In this document: positions 1-11,368 of the stretch, in pieces | Layout of the letters: the number at the start of each line of letters is the position of its first letter | How positions within the stretch are numbered: position 1 is the first letter of the stretch | NCBI RefSeq assembly: GCF_030265065.1 | Contig: NC_080410.1 | Coordinates: 22,178,898-22,242,897, forward strand | Length of the DNA: 64,000 bases | Origin: Corythoichthys intestinalis | Lineage: Eukaryota > Chordata > Actinopteri > Syngnathiformes > Syngnathidae | Reading direction: 5' to 3' | Position numbers and translations under genes: made by a program | The notes under the pieces: model-generated | The model's input: only the letters and a program-made list of their open reading frames with translations | The model's database searches: none | What the model was told of the DNA's origin: nothing

Positions 1-899
1 GCTGCACGCTTGCTCTCCTAGCTCCATGTCCGGCAACTCTTCTTCATCCAGAACATCGTAGTTCATGATCATCGAAGCTGTGGCCGAGCTCTGGTCTCTG
101 GTGCTTATTTGCTACCAAAGTCAAGATGAAGAAAATGGTTTAATAGCAGTCCAGGAATAATCACTCTGACAAACACCGCACATTATAATATTACTGCCAA
201 CCTTACCTTTTTTCTTCTTCCTCTTGGAGTGCTGGTCGTCTACAATGAGACGAATCACAGTATTTATTCATTTCTAAACACTTTTAGGTGGCAACTGTCA
301 ACGAATTTGCTTACTGATCCCACCCATAACCTATTTAATGGTTGGATTTGGTTAATTTCATGTAGTGTAATGATATGAAATTGTAGTATATTATTGCATA
401 CTATTAATGTTATCCATTTATTATTCATAATAGTAGCAGCACCATGAAAGATAGTTATTTAACGACTTAATAATAATCTGAAGAGCAGTATAAATTAAAT
501 CATAAATATATATTTTATAAAAAGAACTCTATCAAAGATGCTAAACATCTAACAAACCTTGGTTTTGCTGACTTCGTCTTGAGGCAGAAATATGGTGGGT
601 ACTGCATCTTCTCGAAGCTGGACACACTTGCCACTTCGGTCAAGATGTTGCTCCTCAAAGTGTTTGCTACATAGGACAGAGAATCGAGAAGGAGTCCAGT
701 CCTTCCACTTCATGTTGGCCAGCCATTTCTTCAGGCGTCGCTCGTTGCACAGCGGGAACCTGCGAAATAAATGTGTCTTTCGCTCCCCAATTAAAAAAAT
801 TAAATTTGACGTGGAACCAGACCGCTGGACTTACTTGAAGTACTTCTCGTCCGCATCGTCGGAACTTTCACACTCGTACGCACATTTGTAGCGGCCCAT
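1..899 (-). CDS. THAP-type zinc-finger protein, 5' part (partial at left edge)
   Basis: Four coding exons are readable on the minus strand: 899-835, 759-558, 239-207 and 111-1, joined in phase by GT/AG sites (137 codons, no stop). The first exon and the second together make a THAP domain at residues 1-80. The C2CH zinc ligands are C6, C10, C52 and H55 (the last two in LCSKHF), followed by the family's AVPTIF motif at residues 74-79. Exon 3 encodes a short basic stretch (RGRRKK) and exon 4 an acidic one (DEEELPDMELGE). THAP domains bind DNA in transcription factors and in P-element-like transposases. I cannot say which THAP paralogue this is. The start is the first ATG, five residues before the first zinc cysteine, as usual for the family. 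The C-terminus lies beyond the window. The donor after exon 2 (GTTTGT) is weak. Confidence 0.8.
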
Positions 900-1299
900 T
901 TGTAGCTAAACTTTACAGCACAAAACGTGTATTTTGTATGTTTTTTTAGCACATGTATCAAGTTGACTAGCTAGCAGTAGTGACATATCCGATTTTCAAA
1001 ATAAAACCATCGGAACGATTGGGATTCAAGTCTAACCAGTCAAAATACTCTTAATTTTAAATATGTTGTATATTTGAAATTGTAAATTTGATTAAAAGGC
1101 AGCAGCATTGTCCAGAACAAGTTAATTCTACATTTCATTTTTAAAAGTCAGTACTATTTCTACTTTAAATCGAGGGGAAAATATTAGCTTGACAGAAAAG
1201 GTGTCCGCGGGCGGATATTTTTCTTCTTCGTTGGTTTATTTGAGGTTGTTTAGGATCTAAGGCGCCCTTTGCGGAGGTAACAACGAATGCATCCATATC
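900..1299. other. Intergenic, upstream of the THAP gene
   Basis: This stretch is AT-rich and holds the presumed promoter and 5' UTR of the minus-strand THAP gene. I see no convincing exon, RNA gene or repeat end in it. Open frames here are short and look random. Confidence 0.4.
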
Positions 1300-1307
1300 T
1301 TCTATGC

Positions 1308-2306
1308 CAGTGGTTTTCGACCTTTTCTGAGTCACGGGACTCACGGCACATGTTAACATTGGTAAAAATCTCGTGGCACACCACAAACCATAAATGTTCC
1401 AAAATTAATTTCTGTACAGTACTTGTAATTATAAAATAATTTCACAATATTTATACTTACTCAGTGTGAAACTTGAGCCTGTTTAGATGAACACAAAGCC
1501 AATATCCTGGGAGGAATCTTCTCCAACAGCTCTCAGTCACTCTGTTTTTATTTATTTTTACAGCAGTTAGGCTTGAACATCTTAGAATTATCAGACAAGG
1601 TGACTTTAGCAATGTCTATAAACACAGAACGGCCAAACATTTGACTGACAATGGCTTTGCAGGCAGTTATGTCTCTGCCACAGTGTGGGACTTTTTAGAT
1701 TCAGCCACAAGTTCAGCAACAAGGCTTTGAGGGCTTTCTAATTTACCTTTGCAGTTTTTCTCAAATAAGTCTTTATCTGTGTTTTCACGAAGGCAAAAAA
1801 AAAAAAGTCCATCAACTCGTTTTGAAGCAATGAGTGTTTCGTTTGGAGATGATATTTAAACTTTCGTGGCACCATGGCGCTGTTGGATAGCTGCTCGTGC
1901 CGTGTTCAAGAACTGATCGGATTTCTAGCTATCAGCCACTTTGCTGTCCTCGACAATGTGTTGGAATAAAACACATTGGAATAAAACAGAGGGGGGGATT
2001 GGCAGTCTACGTGTTGGAATGAAACACAATGGAATAAAACACAGAGGGGAGGATTGACAGTCATCACATATGGATAAGGTGGCTGATGGCTAGACATCCA
2101 AGCAGTTCTTGAACGCGACACAAGATATACCTTGCTCATCTGCACACGACCGCAACCTTCTACCTACTCCTTCCTTCCTACTGTAACTCTGCCCGACGAC
2201 GTAAAAAAAAAAAAAAAAAAATTAAGTGATATTGAAGAATTTCTCGCGGCACACCTTTCTCTCACGGCACACTAGTGTGCCACGGTACACTGGTTGAAAA
2301 ACACTG
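1308..2306 (-). mobile_element. hAT-family DNA transposon relic
   Basis: The ends are imperfect inverted repeats: CAGTGGTTTTCGACC on the left and GGTTGAAAAACACTG on the right. They are flanked by a near-perfect 8-bp target duplication (TTCTATGC at 1300-1307, TTCTATGG at 2307-2314), as hAT transposases make. Read on the minus strand, about 1850-1550 resembles the N-terminal half of a ZBED5/FAM200-type hAT transposase (for example the stretch ESKKSHTVAET), now interrupted by stops. It cannot make a working transposase. A tandem duplication lies inside at about 1957-2062. Confidence 0.7.
1957..2062. repeat. Two-copy tandem duplication inside the hAT relic
   Basis: A unit of about 52 bp beginning GTGTTGGAAT, and containing GGAATAAAAC and a run of G, occurs twice with a few differences. 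It is probably a local slippage or duplication event after the element inserted. Confidence 0.55.
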
Positions 2307-2321
2307 TTCTATGGCATAGAA

Positions 2322-2769
2322 CAGTGGTTCTTAACCTTGCTAAAGGTACCGAACCCCACAAGTTTCACATGTTCAGTCATTGAACCATTCGGAATTAATT
2401 ATCAAAACCTATATATCTAAGATAGCAAGCCAATAATTTAGCAAATTCCTGTTCAAAATTATTCTCATTTTGACAATATGTTTTATAAACAGGTCAAAAT
2501 TTGTGACCACGCTGCCCATTGTTCTGTTGTATTACCTCATAGCAAGTGCGAGTCAACCTTCCACTGAGCAAACCAGTTTCTCCTCCAATCAGATTGAGGA
2601 CTAGCAGTTAAAAACAATGGATTAAGCCTGTAAATTGTGAGCAAACCAGTCCAAAACCTGGCCTAAATAGCCACTTTGCCTAGATTTAATCAGCATGTGA
2701 AAATAGGGCTCTGCGTTTCTTTAACTTTGCCGAACCCCTTACTCAACGAACCCAGGTTAAGAACCACTG
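2322..2769. mobile_element. hAT-type MITE (copy 1 of a family with 12773-13568)
   Basis: The terminal inverted repeats are CAGTGGTTCTTAACCT and AGGTTAAGAACCACTG. The flanking 8 bp are GCATAGAA and TCATAAAA (6 of 8 match), consistent with an old hAT-type target duplication. No coding capacity was seen. A second copy with the same ends and overlapping internal sequence lies in a dcaf7 intron. Confidence 0.7.
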
Positions 2770-2908
2770 TCATAAAATCTATGGTACCTCCAATCAAATT
2801 TTAAAAAATGTTAATTTTTAAATTTGTCGTTTTTGTTGTTTTGGAAAAAGCAAAGTTTAACACCTAAAATTTTGAAGCAAACGTGACTTGTACTGCCACC
2901 TTAATGTA

Positions 2909-3950
2909 CAGTGGGGCAAATAAGTATTTAGTCAACCACTAATTGTGCAAGTTCTCCCACTTGAAAATATAAGAGATGCCTGTAATTGTCAACATGGGTA
3001 AACCTCAACCATGAGAGACAGAATGTCGAGAAAAAAAAAAATCACATTGTTTGATTTTTAAAGAATTTATTTGCAAATCATAGTGGAAAATAAGTATTTG
3101 GTCAATACCAAAAGTTCATCTCAATTCTCAATACTTTGTTATGTACCCTTTGTTGGCAATAATGAAGGCCAAACGTTTTCTGTAACTCTTCACAAGCTTT
3201 TCACACACTGTTGCTGGTATTTTGGCCCATTCCTCCATGCAAATCTCCTCTACAGTAGTGATGTTTTGGGGCTGTCATTGGGCAACACGGACTTTCAACT
3301 CCCTCCACAGATTTTCTATGGGGTTGAGATCTGGAGAATAGCTAGGCCACTCCATGACCTTGAAATGCTTCTTACGAAACCACTCCTTTTTTGCCCTGGC
3401 TGTGTGTTTGGGATCATTGTCATGCTGAAAGACCCAGCCACGTCTCATCTTCAATGTCCTTGCTGATGGAAGGAGATTTTCACTCAAAATCTCTCGATAC
3501 ATGGCCCCATTCATTCTTTCCTTTACACAGATCAGTTGTCCAGGTCCCTTTGCAGAAAAACAGCCCCAAAGCATGATGTTTCCACTCCCATGCTTCACAG
3601 TGGGTATGGTGTTCTTCGGATGCAATTCAGTATTCTTTTTCCTCCAAACACGAGAACCTGTGTTTCTTCCTAAAAGTTCTATTTTGGTTTCATCTGACCA
3701 TAACACATTCTCACAGTCCTCTTCTGGATCATCCAAATCCTCTCTAGCGAACAGCAGACGGGCCTGGACGTGTACTTTCTTTAGCAGGGGGACACGTCTG
3801 GCAGTGCAGGATTTGAGTCCCTGGTGGCGCATTGTGTTACTGATAGTAGCCTTTGTTACTGTGGTCCCAGCTCTCTGTACCACAGGGTGAGATCTTGCAT
3901 GGAGCCCCAGATCGAGGGAGATTATCAGTGGTCTTGTATGTCTTCCATTT
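2909..3950 (-). pseudogene. Tc1/mariner-like transposon, right end lost, transposase decayed
   Basis: The left end begins CAGTGGGGCAAATAAG after a TA. On the minus strand a frame from about 3945 to 3275 encodes the catalytic half of a Tc1 transposase: WSDETKIEL (first Asp), QHDNDPKHT (second Asp) and DLNPIENLW (Glu). It then meets a TGA where Arg is expected, the usual CpG decay, and the same frame continues to a terminal TGA near 3110. The N-terminal helix-turn-helix region and the right inverted repeat are absent, so the copy is dead. It lies directly downstream of the rusf1 3' end, and the open frame runs on into rusf1 3' sequence. Confidence 0.8.
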
Positions 3951-3986
3951 TCTAATAACTGACTATCACACAAATTAAAAACAACA

Positions 3987-3992
3987 TTTATT
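3987..3992 (-). terminator. Candidate polyadenylation signal of rusf1
   Basis: AATAAA on the minus strand lies about 110 bases past the rusf1 stop codon and just before the Tc1 remnant. Its position fits a short 3' UTR. There is no transcript evidence. Confidence 0.45.
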
Positions 3993-4100
3993 CTTGCACT
4001 CAAATAAAAAGACAACTGTAAAGAATGATGTCCAGTTCAATTACAGTATCTGAGATTTACTTAATTTCTCTGACACACATTTTAGTACTTGTAGTTGTTT

Positions 4101-7100
4101 TCATCTGATTTTTGGATTCCACTCAAGCCTCCACTCATCCCAGTCCAGCAGTGTTCTCGTCGCATCCCATCCTGCTGCTTCCACACCTGTCAATCAGAGA
4201 CATCCGGTTATTAAACATACCCTGCATAGTGGATGTTGCCGTCTCTACTGGTCACCTTTAAGAAATCGATCAAACTCAACATCCATCAGCTTGTAACTTT
4301 TTTGCAGCATTTCCTTTAAACCATGATGCTGTCTTGAAGGATTCAACATATCACTTAGCCAAATGGCTTGACACATCGCTTTAATTTCATCTCGCGTGTG
4401 CGCGTGACTTGCCAAACATACTCTTACGCAACCTGGAAGAACACAGAAATAATTGATTTTATCCAGATTGAAATGGTAGCCCCTTTAAAGTGACTGTTTT
4501 GTACCATTTGTGACGCCCAGTAAGAAGGGTGCATCCTTTCTCATTGCCAACCGTAACTCCTCTGGTCTGAGGAAATATGATGTCCAAATTGTGTCAAATT
4601 TAATATGCTTCAAAAATGAAAGAAATTTTCGGGAGGATTACCTTTGGACAACTTCCTGAAGCCTCACACCAAGTTTGATGGGCAATGTTTTCCTAAACTC
4701 TGGACCAAAAAAAAACACATGTATAGTATATATTTACATACACACAGGCGTTGGACAAAAAAATGGAAACACCTTAAAAAAAAAAAAAAAAAAAAAACTA
4801 ATTTAATTTGGTGTAGGTCCACCTTTTGCAGCAATTACAGCCTCAATTCTCCCAGGTATTGATTCATACAACTTGTGAATTCTTTCCAAATGAATTTAAA
4901 GACATTCTTCAGTTAGAATACCCTGTAACTTCTTTAGAGACGATGGCGGTGGAAATTGACATCTCAACTGAATCACTAAAACTGACCATAAATGCTCAAT
5001 AATGTTGAGGTCAGGGGATTGTGCCGGCCATACGAGATGCTCAACTTCATTAAAATGTTCCTCATGCCATTCTTATAGAATTGTGTTCAATGATTATGAT
5101 TCCAAAATGTTAGGTGTTTCTATTATTTTGTACAACCTCTGTATATACTGCACTCACCTATTTAATATCATGTCAACAATTATCAAATTATACAGCCATC
5201 AATCATGATTCTTTTACCCAAAAATACTGGTTCCTCCCGATTGGCTTCCAGTGGTGTAAGGACATGTCCATCACGCAGAAAGTGGCGTAGCAGGATAGCG
5301 AGCCGCGCTTCGTTCAGCGTTTCCATGACCACCGAACGCACTGCCTTGAAGTTGGCGAAAAGGTGGAGGGCGGTGAAGAGGAAGAACAGGGTGAGGGTCA
5401 GTCTGGCAGATAGAGGGGAAAAACATCAACCCAAAACATTTGGATTAGGATTACAATTAGTCGTTTCACACTTACGCTGGGTTGTCAGTGACAAGCGGAA
5501 TAAGGATCAAACTAACCAGAAGTCCAGCCAGATTCACCAAAGTCTCCTAGAATTACATTTTTTGAACAAAAACATTTAATAGTTGCCTCCTCCCTTTTTT
5601 AGGATAGTGTCACTTTTAATAGGAAGTGCAACAGTCGATCATTTTTTTCTTGCTTTTCTTTTTTTAAAAGGTGTAATGTCAACATTTTTGTCTACTTTTC
5701 AGAAAGGTGTCATCTTTTTTTTTATATACATCTTTTTATTTGAATTTTTAAATGCAGTACATCTCAGCCAGAACAAAAATAACAGATCTATTAATCTTAG
5801 CATGGTCATCTGGTATACGAACAAAAAGTGAAAGGTGTCATCTTACAGGGTATCTGCAGGGTTCAACAAGCCAAATTTAAGAATTTTAAAACTTTTTTAA
5901 AGACCAAAATGAATCAAATTTAAGACCCATTTCACATCGATGCCGGCAAAAAAAAAGTACAAAAGATTTGAAGGAAAATTGGAGGCCCAGAATTAATTGC
6001 AAAGTATATGAATTTATTCCCAGCTCTTTCACACTTTGATACATATAAGCACAAAGTACCACTATTAGTAGTAGTTAGTAGTAGTACCTGTAGTAGTGAA
6101 GTAAAGCATAGACTTCATGTTACATTAGACATAATACACATTAAAGTAACTTTAATCGATTTTTAAGACCTTTCAAAACTGTATTTAAGACCTTTTATGA
6201 GATTTTAGGAGAATTTTACACATTTTATGGCCTTAAATTCAAATTATTGAATTCAATACTTTTTTTTTTTTTTTTTTACTTTTTAAGACCCCACGGATAC
6301 CCAGTCTTATTTTTTGTCTTCATTTTTCAAAAAGAACATGCTACGTGTTGGAACTCACTACTCTAGTGGATACATGTACCATGACACCCTCACTGAGAAA
6401 CATATTTTGAAATCTTTAAAGGACCTGACTGCCATCTTTGGCAGAGATGTCAGCCATGTTGTCTCTGCGAGCTTGATGGACTGTTAAAGCGGCTCTGGTG
6501 GCTCCTCCTGCCACGCCCACCACAGACTGCAGAGGACACATTTTGACTATTAATGTTACATATAATATTATATATATCTTTATACACAGCAGCAATGACA
6601 TTTTTAGTAACCTTTTATATTCATATAGCTCTTTTCTGCAGGAAAGGTGTTATTTATAGAAATAGGTTAGTGTTATTTAAGGAAAATTAAAGATAAGTAC
6701 ATTTTTACACTACCAATTTAACTCTCAAAGCAATGGTGAAATGGTGAGCCAGGCCATTTTATATTCTCCACTTATATTCCATTTACCTTGAATATCCCTG
6801 ACGTGCACACAATCAAGGTGAAGCAGGCAGGGTAGAATGGGGCAAGTATTTCCATGAACATGGCGATATCGTTCAGAATGTCGGCAAAAAGCCTTTACAA
6901 ATAACACGATTAGTCAGAGAAATAATGAGGAAACATTTTGGTACTTAAAATACAGTACCTCCATTTTTTGGCCTCAGAGTCCAGCTTGTTCCTTGGACAG
7001 GACACAGGATTATTAACAAAAACAAAAACTCCAGAGTGAGCACTTTTTCCACTTCTGACAGAAGGTAGCCCATTCGTGGCTCGGTTTGAAAGGCAAAGTG

Positions 7101-9937
7101 CTGAGTTTACCCTTTAAGCCAGGCGAACACGATCCTCCCCAACATGCTGGTTCCATCTAAGGAGAAAGAAATTATGACTGAAGGGTATCATTGTAATCAC
7201 CATTCTATTTACCTCTTAGCAGCCAAGTGACTGTGGCCGCAGCAACCGTGGCTTCCTGGTTTCCCACGCCAACACCCTTGAGTGATGCCTGCGTGGCAAG
7301 TGTTCCTGATAGAGAGCTGGAGAAGGCCTGAGAGGAATGATGTTGATCACACTGAGGATTTTAGTAAAAATAATAGACTACAGTGGTACCTTGACTTATT
7401 TTTTTGTTTGTTTTTGCAAGCAAAATTATGAATAATAAGTAGGGCTGTCAAAATTATCGCGTTAACAGGCGGTAATTAATTTTTTAAATTAATCACGTTA
7501 AAATATTTGACAAATTTAACGCACATGCCCTGCTCAGATTAAAATGACAGCACAGTGTAATGTCCACTCGTTACTTGTGTTTTTTGGTGTTTTGTCGCCC
7601 TCTGCTGGCACTTGGGTGCAAGCTACTAGTTTATTTTTTTATTGAAAATTTTACAAATTTTATTAAAATGAAAACGTTAAGAGGGGTTTTAATATAACAT
7701 TTCTATAACTTGTACTAACATTTATCTTTTAAGAACTACAAGTCTTTCTATCCATGGATCGCTTTAACAGAATTTTAATAATGTTAATGCCATCTTGTTG
7801 ATTTATTGTTATAATAAACAAATACAGTACTTATGTACCGTATGTTGAATGTACATATCCGTCTTGTGTCTTATCTTTCCATTCCAACAATAATTTACAG
7901 AAAAATATGGCATAGTTCATAGATGGTTTGAATTGCGATTAATTACGATTCATTCTTAAGCTGTAATTAACTCGATTAAAATTTTTAATTGTTTGACAGC
8001 CCTAATAATAAGTGATCTTCAGACAATCCCATATTAGATAGCAGCAATGAACTACACATCTGACCATCTTGCTTGGTGTTTGACGGTCTACTTGGGTGCC
8101 CAATGGCGTACCGCACGCAGGCTATTTTTTAGACCGTGACGTCGCATCGTAAAGTGTAAGTAAAGCCGAAGTGGGACATTATAGACCCGCCCTCGCATAG
8201 AAACCATGTTAAAGGCGCTACTTTTCTCCGGTTATCTTTCAAAAACGAGCATGCCGATCACACATTGCTTTTTTTGAACTTGTAGAAACGACTCTAGACA
8301 TTACGAAATATGTTACGACACAAACGGATGTTTTCTTCATACGTTTCCCGAAACCAAAAACTCGGGAGGAAAAAAATATGAAGAATTAATCAACTTGCGC
8401 AGATTTTTAACGACAGCTCGGTGAATCCATTCACATTTCATATGCAGTAAACATTCTGTTGGGTTGGCATGGTCTTTCAGAGGACAAAGAGGTAAGCCAT
8501 TTTGATATTTTTTAACTTATTTTTTAGCGTGACGTGCAGTGCTGCTTCTGTCTGACAATGAATGACCTGAAAATAATTAAAATGGTATCTGACTGTCAGT
8601 TACCTTTTCTGTTGTTAAAAAAAAAAAACTTTAGTAAGGGGAAAGTGTAAATAAATTATCGAATTAAGATTTGTTATCAATGAAAAAATTAAAAGTGTTC
8701 GTTGGCTGTCATTGAGTAGCATTTGCGATTGCTACACAAAACTAACTACATTACCCCCAAGAACCGTCAGAGACTTAGGACAACCAGAGGATATAATGTA
8801 TAAGAAAGACAGGGCTGCTGGTAAAGGATAGCTTGTTGAAACAGGAGAATGTCATTGTCAGTCGCGTAAGAAAAAGGTGTTGATAAAAAAGCTAAGGCTA
8901 TGCTTAGGTCGGCTCGTTTATTTCGACTTTTTCAGCCCTCGACATTCAAGCCATCTATTTAACTGAACATTTTTATGTTCTTCCACATCTTTGCCAATGA
9001 ATCCGGCACCAGGGACATCATTTTCGGAGAGAATTGGTAGGTTTAGCTCTGTAAACATCTACTTCGTACACGATTTCCATTCATTTACTATTGAGGACAA
9101 GCTCTCGTTTGTCCCCCACTTAGCAACAGTAGCTAACGCTATGAATATTAATGAGCAGAAGTGACGCTTTGCTTGCGGTACGCCATTGGTAGGTGTGGTT
9201 TGGTTTTAGGTGATCAGCCTTTGACACATTGCAACTGTTATGCTGACTTGAAATTGGCAGAGAGAAGGACCCAAGGCAGTTGAACACACAGAGCAAGGGG
9301 GTTAGCTGGCTCAAGGCATATTTTCTGTTGACCGTTGTTTCACGTCCGCACGTTTAGTTTGTTTAAATTTGATTTTGAATAAGCACTAAAACTTTATATT
9401 TGGTTGATTTAGAGTGATTCAACGCAAGAAACCCCAAGCCTTCTAAGTCTCTCGGAGGCTATTTTCAAAATAGTCCCCACATTTGTGTTAAGACTATTTT
9501 AAGCAGCTTATTCATCAAGAATTTTGAAAATTGGATGATGGGTTTTCAAGAAATTCCAAGTTTCTTTGTGCTATTTTGTGGAATATGGCTGAATTAATAG
9601 ATTTCATTTTCAAATCAAAGTACCACTCTACATTCTTGATACTGTACCTGCAGAGTATCCCAAAACTGATACTGCAAGTAGTCTCCACTCACACTGTCCG
9701 GATAGCCTTGTGGCAGGAAAACGCTCTAGAGTACATCATACGAAAGAAGTGAAATAAGTTTTGATAAATCTGCAGTTCTCACTTTCTTACTTTAAAAACA
9801 GTAATGAATGTGTTCCCCCTCGATTCAGCTTCTCTGCTATCCCTTCTCCTCTCCATGCTTCCATCCTTTGCAACATACTGCCACGGCTCGCCACTGCCGT
9901 ACCTCTCTGTCGCTAAAAGCTCAGCGTAGGCCTCCAT
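4101..9937 (-). CDS. rusf1: RUS family member 1 (DUF647 protein)
   Basis: Thirteen coding exons on the minus strand: 9937-9791, 9725-9648, 7327-7213, 7156-7111, 6991-6959, 6892-6787, 6526-6425, 5546-5476, 5402-5218, 4699-4642, 4566-4505, 4432-4256 and 4186-4101. They total 1266 nt in a consistent frame (421 aa; I recall the human protein as about 468 aa). Recognisable blocks are FLPQGYPDSVSGDYLQYQFW, LATQASLKGVGVGN, MLGRIVFAW, FADILNDIAMF, VAGGATRAALTVHQARRDNM and VMETLNEARL, in the human order. The DUF647 core has several hydrophobic, membrane-like segments. Plant relatives (RUS1/RUS2) act in UV-B and vitamin B6 signalling; the animal function is not settled. An in-frame TAG lies upstream of the chosen ATG. 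The exon at 6991-6959 is only 33 nt. The donor at 6424 (GTCCTT) is atypical. Confidence 0.9.
4741..5141 (-). mobile_element. Internally deleted Tc1/mariner-like element in a rusf1 intron
   Basis: Inverted ends of the type ACAGGCGTTGGACAAA and, on the other side, TTTTGTACAACCTCTGT surround about 400 bp. The minus strand keeps the C-terminal transposase motif WPAQSPDLNIIEHLW (catalytic Asp...Glu region) and a final AAKGGPTPN. Most of the transposase is missing. It lies in the intron between the rusf1 exons 5402-5218 and 4699-4642. Confidence 0.65.
5846..6304. mobile_element. MITE-like element with GGGTATC termini
   Basis: The left end CAGGGTATCTGCAGGG and the right end CCCCACGGATACCCAG are imperfect inverted repeats. 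The sequence TCTTA occurs on both sides. The inside is AT-rich, with repeated TTTAAGACC motifs in both orientations and no coding potential. It sits in the intron between rusf1 exons 6526-6425 and 5546-5476. Confidence 0.55.
7440..8004. mobile_element. hAT-type MITE (TAGGGCTGTCAAA family, copy 1)
   Basis: The element begins TAGGGCTGTCAAA and ends TTTGACAGCCCTA, with a perfect 8-bp target duplication ATAATAAG at 7432-7439 and 8005-8012. It has no coding capacity. The second copy, in opposite orientation, is at 49172-49784. It lies in the long rusf1 intron between exons 9725-9648 and 7327-7213. Confidence 0.85.
8105..9184 (+). mobile_element. DNA transposon with GGCGTACCGC ends, AT duplication, THAP-like exon (copy 1)
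   Basis: The ends are GGCGTACCGCACGCAGG on the left and the inverse of GGCGTACCGCAAGCAAAG on the right, both bordered by AT. The second copy (31988-33050) shows the same ends and the same AT border, which suggests a 2-bp AT target duplication. Near 8320-8490 the plus strand shows a decayed THAP-like exon (FPKPKTREEK in one frame, FICSKH in another) followed by a GT donor-like site. AT duplication plus THAP fits the ISL2EU or a related Harbinger-like group; that assignment is inference. No intact frame remains. Confidence 0.65.
9185..9647. other. rusf1 intron tail without further features
   Basis: This is sequence between the transposon and the rusf1 exon 9725-9648. I see no exon, repeat end or conserved motif in it. 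Confidence 0.35.
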
Positions 9938-10076
9938 TTCTGCTTTTATGACAGAAATCTAATGTACTGCAGTTCTTCAGTTGGTGGTGATATATAGACA
10001 AGAATCACATAAATGAACTGCACATTGTACTGTACTTTACCATTGACACGTCAAGCAGCTGCAACTTCTCACGCCT

Positions 10077-10083
10077 ACTTCCG
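10077..10083 (-). promoter_or_regulatory. ETS-like site in the probable rusf1 promoter
   Basis: CGGAAGT on the minus strand lies about 140 bases upstream of the rusf1 ATG. Just downstream on the minus strand is a plausible 5' UTR donor (ATG|GTAAAG at about 10041), paired with a CAG acceptor near 9970. ETS sites are common at vertebrate housekeeping start sites. This is an inference from position and motif only. Confidence 0.3.
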
Positions 10084-10099
10084 TGTTTTTTTTTTCAAT

Positions 10100-11368
10100 G
10101 AGACTGGATTAATGACGTAAAATGTATGCGCCCAGTTGTTGATGGCGCGCAATCCAAATCTAATGAATAAACTCGAATTCACTCTCTAAATACAATTATT
10201 TTATTGTAAACCATTAAGAAAACACAATAAAAACATTTATTTAGCATCCACTTAAATTTTTCTTCCGACTTCCATGTTTTCGACCCACATGCGTCGTCTG
10301 GCACACACCGTATACTTAAAAAAAGAAAAAAAGTGCTTAAAACATTTAAAATACAAATTTATTTTTTGTTAATACAATAATAAAGACAAAAAGAGTTGAC
10401 ACGTGAAGGAATACTATTTATTATAAGAGAAACTTCCATGAAACCTAATGCAAAAAAAAAAAAACAAAGGCTACAACTTGATCACTTTGCCATCCGACAT
10501 CTTTAAATGGATATATTTATATTTATGTACACTTTTTCCTTGCTTTATAATGGCATGCTACAAGGACACAACCTCGATATGCAAAACGAGACAAAAGGAC
10601 AAGTCAATTTTTCTGGCACAGGCGAGAGGTAAGAAAGGAGGACATTTTACAAAGAAATGAACAAAGTCTGGAGTTGCTGCTGTCTGTGGGAGTAGTGAAA
10701 GTAGAGACCAGTGTACCACAGAAGAACACAGCGGAATCTGTGTTTAGTCTTCACAACAAGTACAACCAAAATAATGGAGATCATCTCACAAACAATGTCA
10801 AAATCTTCAGCGTTCCAAGCACTATGAGACCGAGGAATATCAGCGACACCCTAAAAAGAAAAAAAAAACATAACAGTACCAGATACTTTTTTTTTCAGAA
10901 AACTATATCCAGGAATTTGTTGAAATCTGTAAAAAGAAAATCACTTTGTTGGGGCGGGGGGCTGTGTGGAAGATGAATGAATGAAAAAGTATGGCAAAAT
11001 TATCTGAAATATCAGGTTAGTTTCTCTCTCAGAGATATGACTCCCCTCCTCAGAAATTACAGATTTGCTTCACGAAAATATATTTCAAAAGTCTTTTGAA
11101 AAGTACCTAAAAAATAGCCCCCGCCACCAAAATAATATAAAAGACCTAAATCTTATGGTGCAATTAATTTTTTTCTTTTTTTGTCACTGTGTAACTGAAG
11201 CGCTTCGGTACTACGAGAGCGGAATAAATAAAGAGCTGGAACACACAAAGTCGAAGAAGAGGAAAAGCGTCAGACCAAAAAGCCAGGCTTATTGCGGAGT
11301 ACGTCCACTCCAAACAGTTCATTCTGAGTCCGCAAAAGAAAAGGGGGGAAAAAAATCCCTCCTTCCCA
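10100..11368 (-). other. dcaf7 3' UTR and short intergenic stretch
   Basis: This lies between the dcaf7 stop codon and the rusf1 5' end. Several minus-strand AATAAA hexamers (for example 10417-10422 and 10199-10204) could serve as dcaf7 polyadenylation signals. I see no transposon ends here. Part of it is probably the long dcaf7 3' UTR. Confidence 0.4.
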
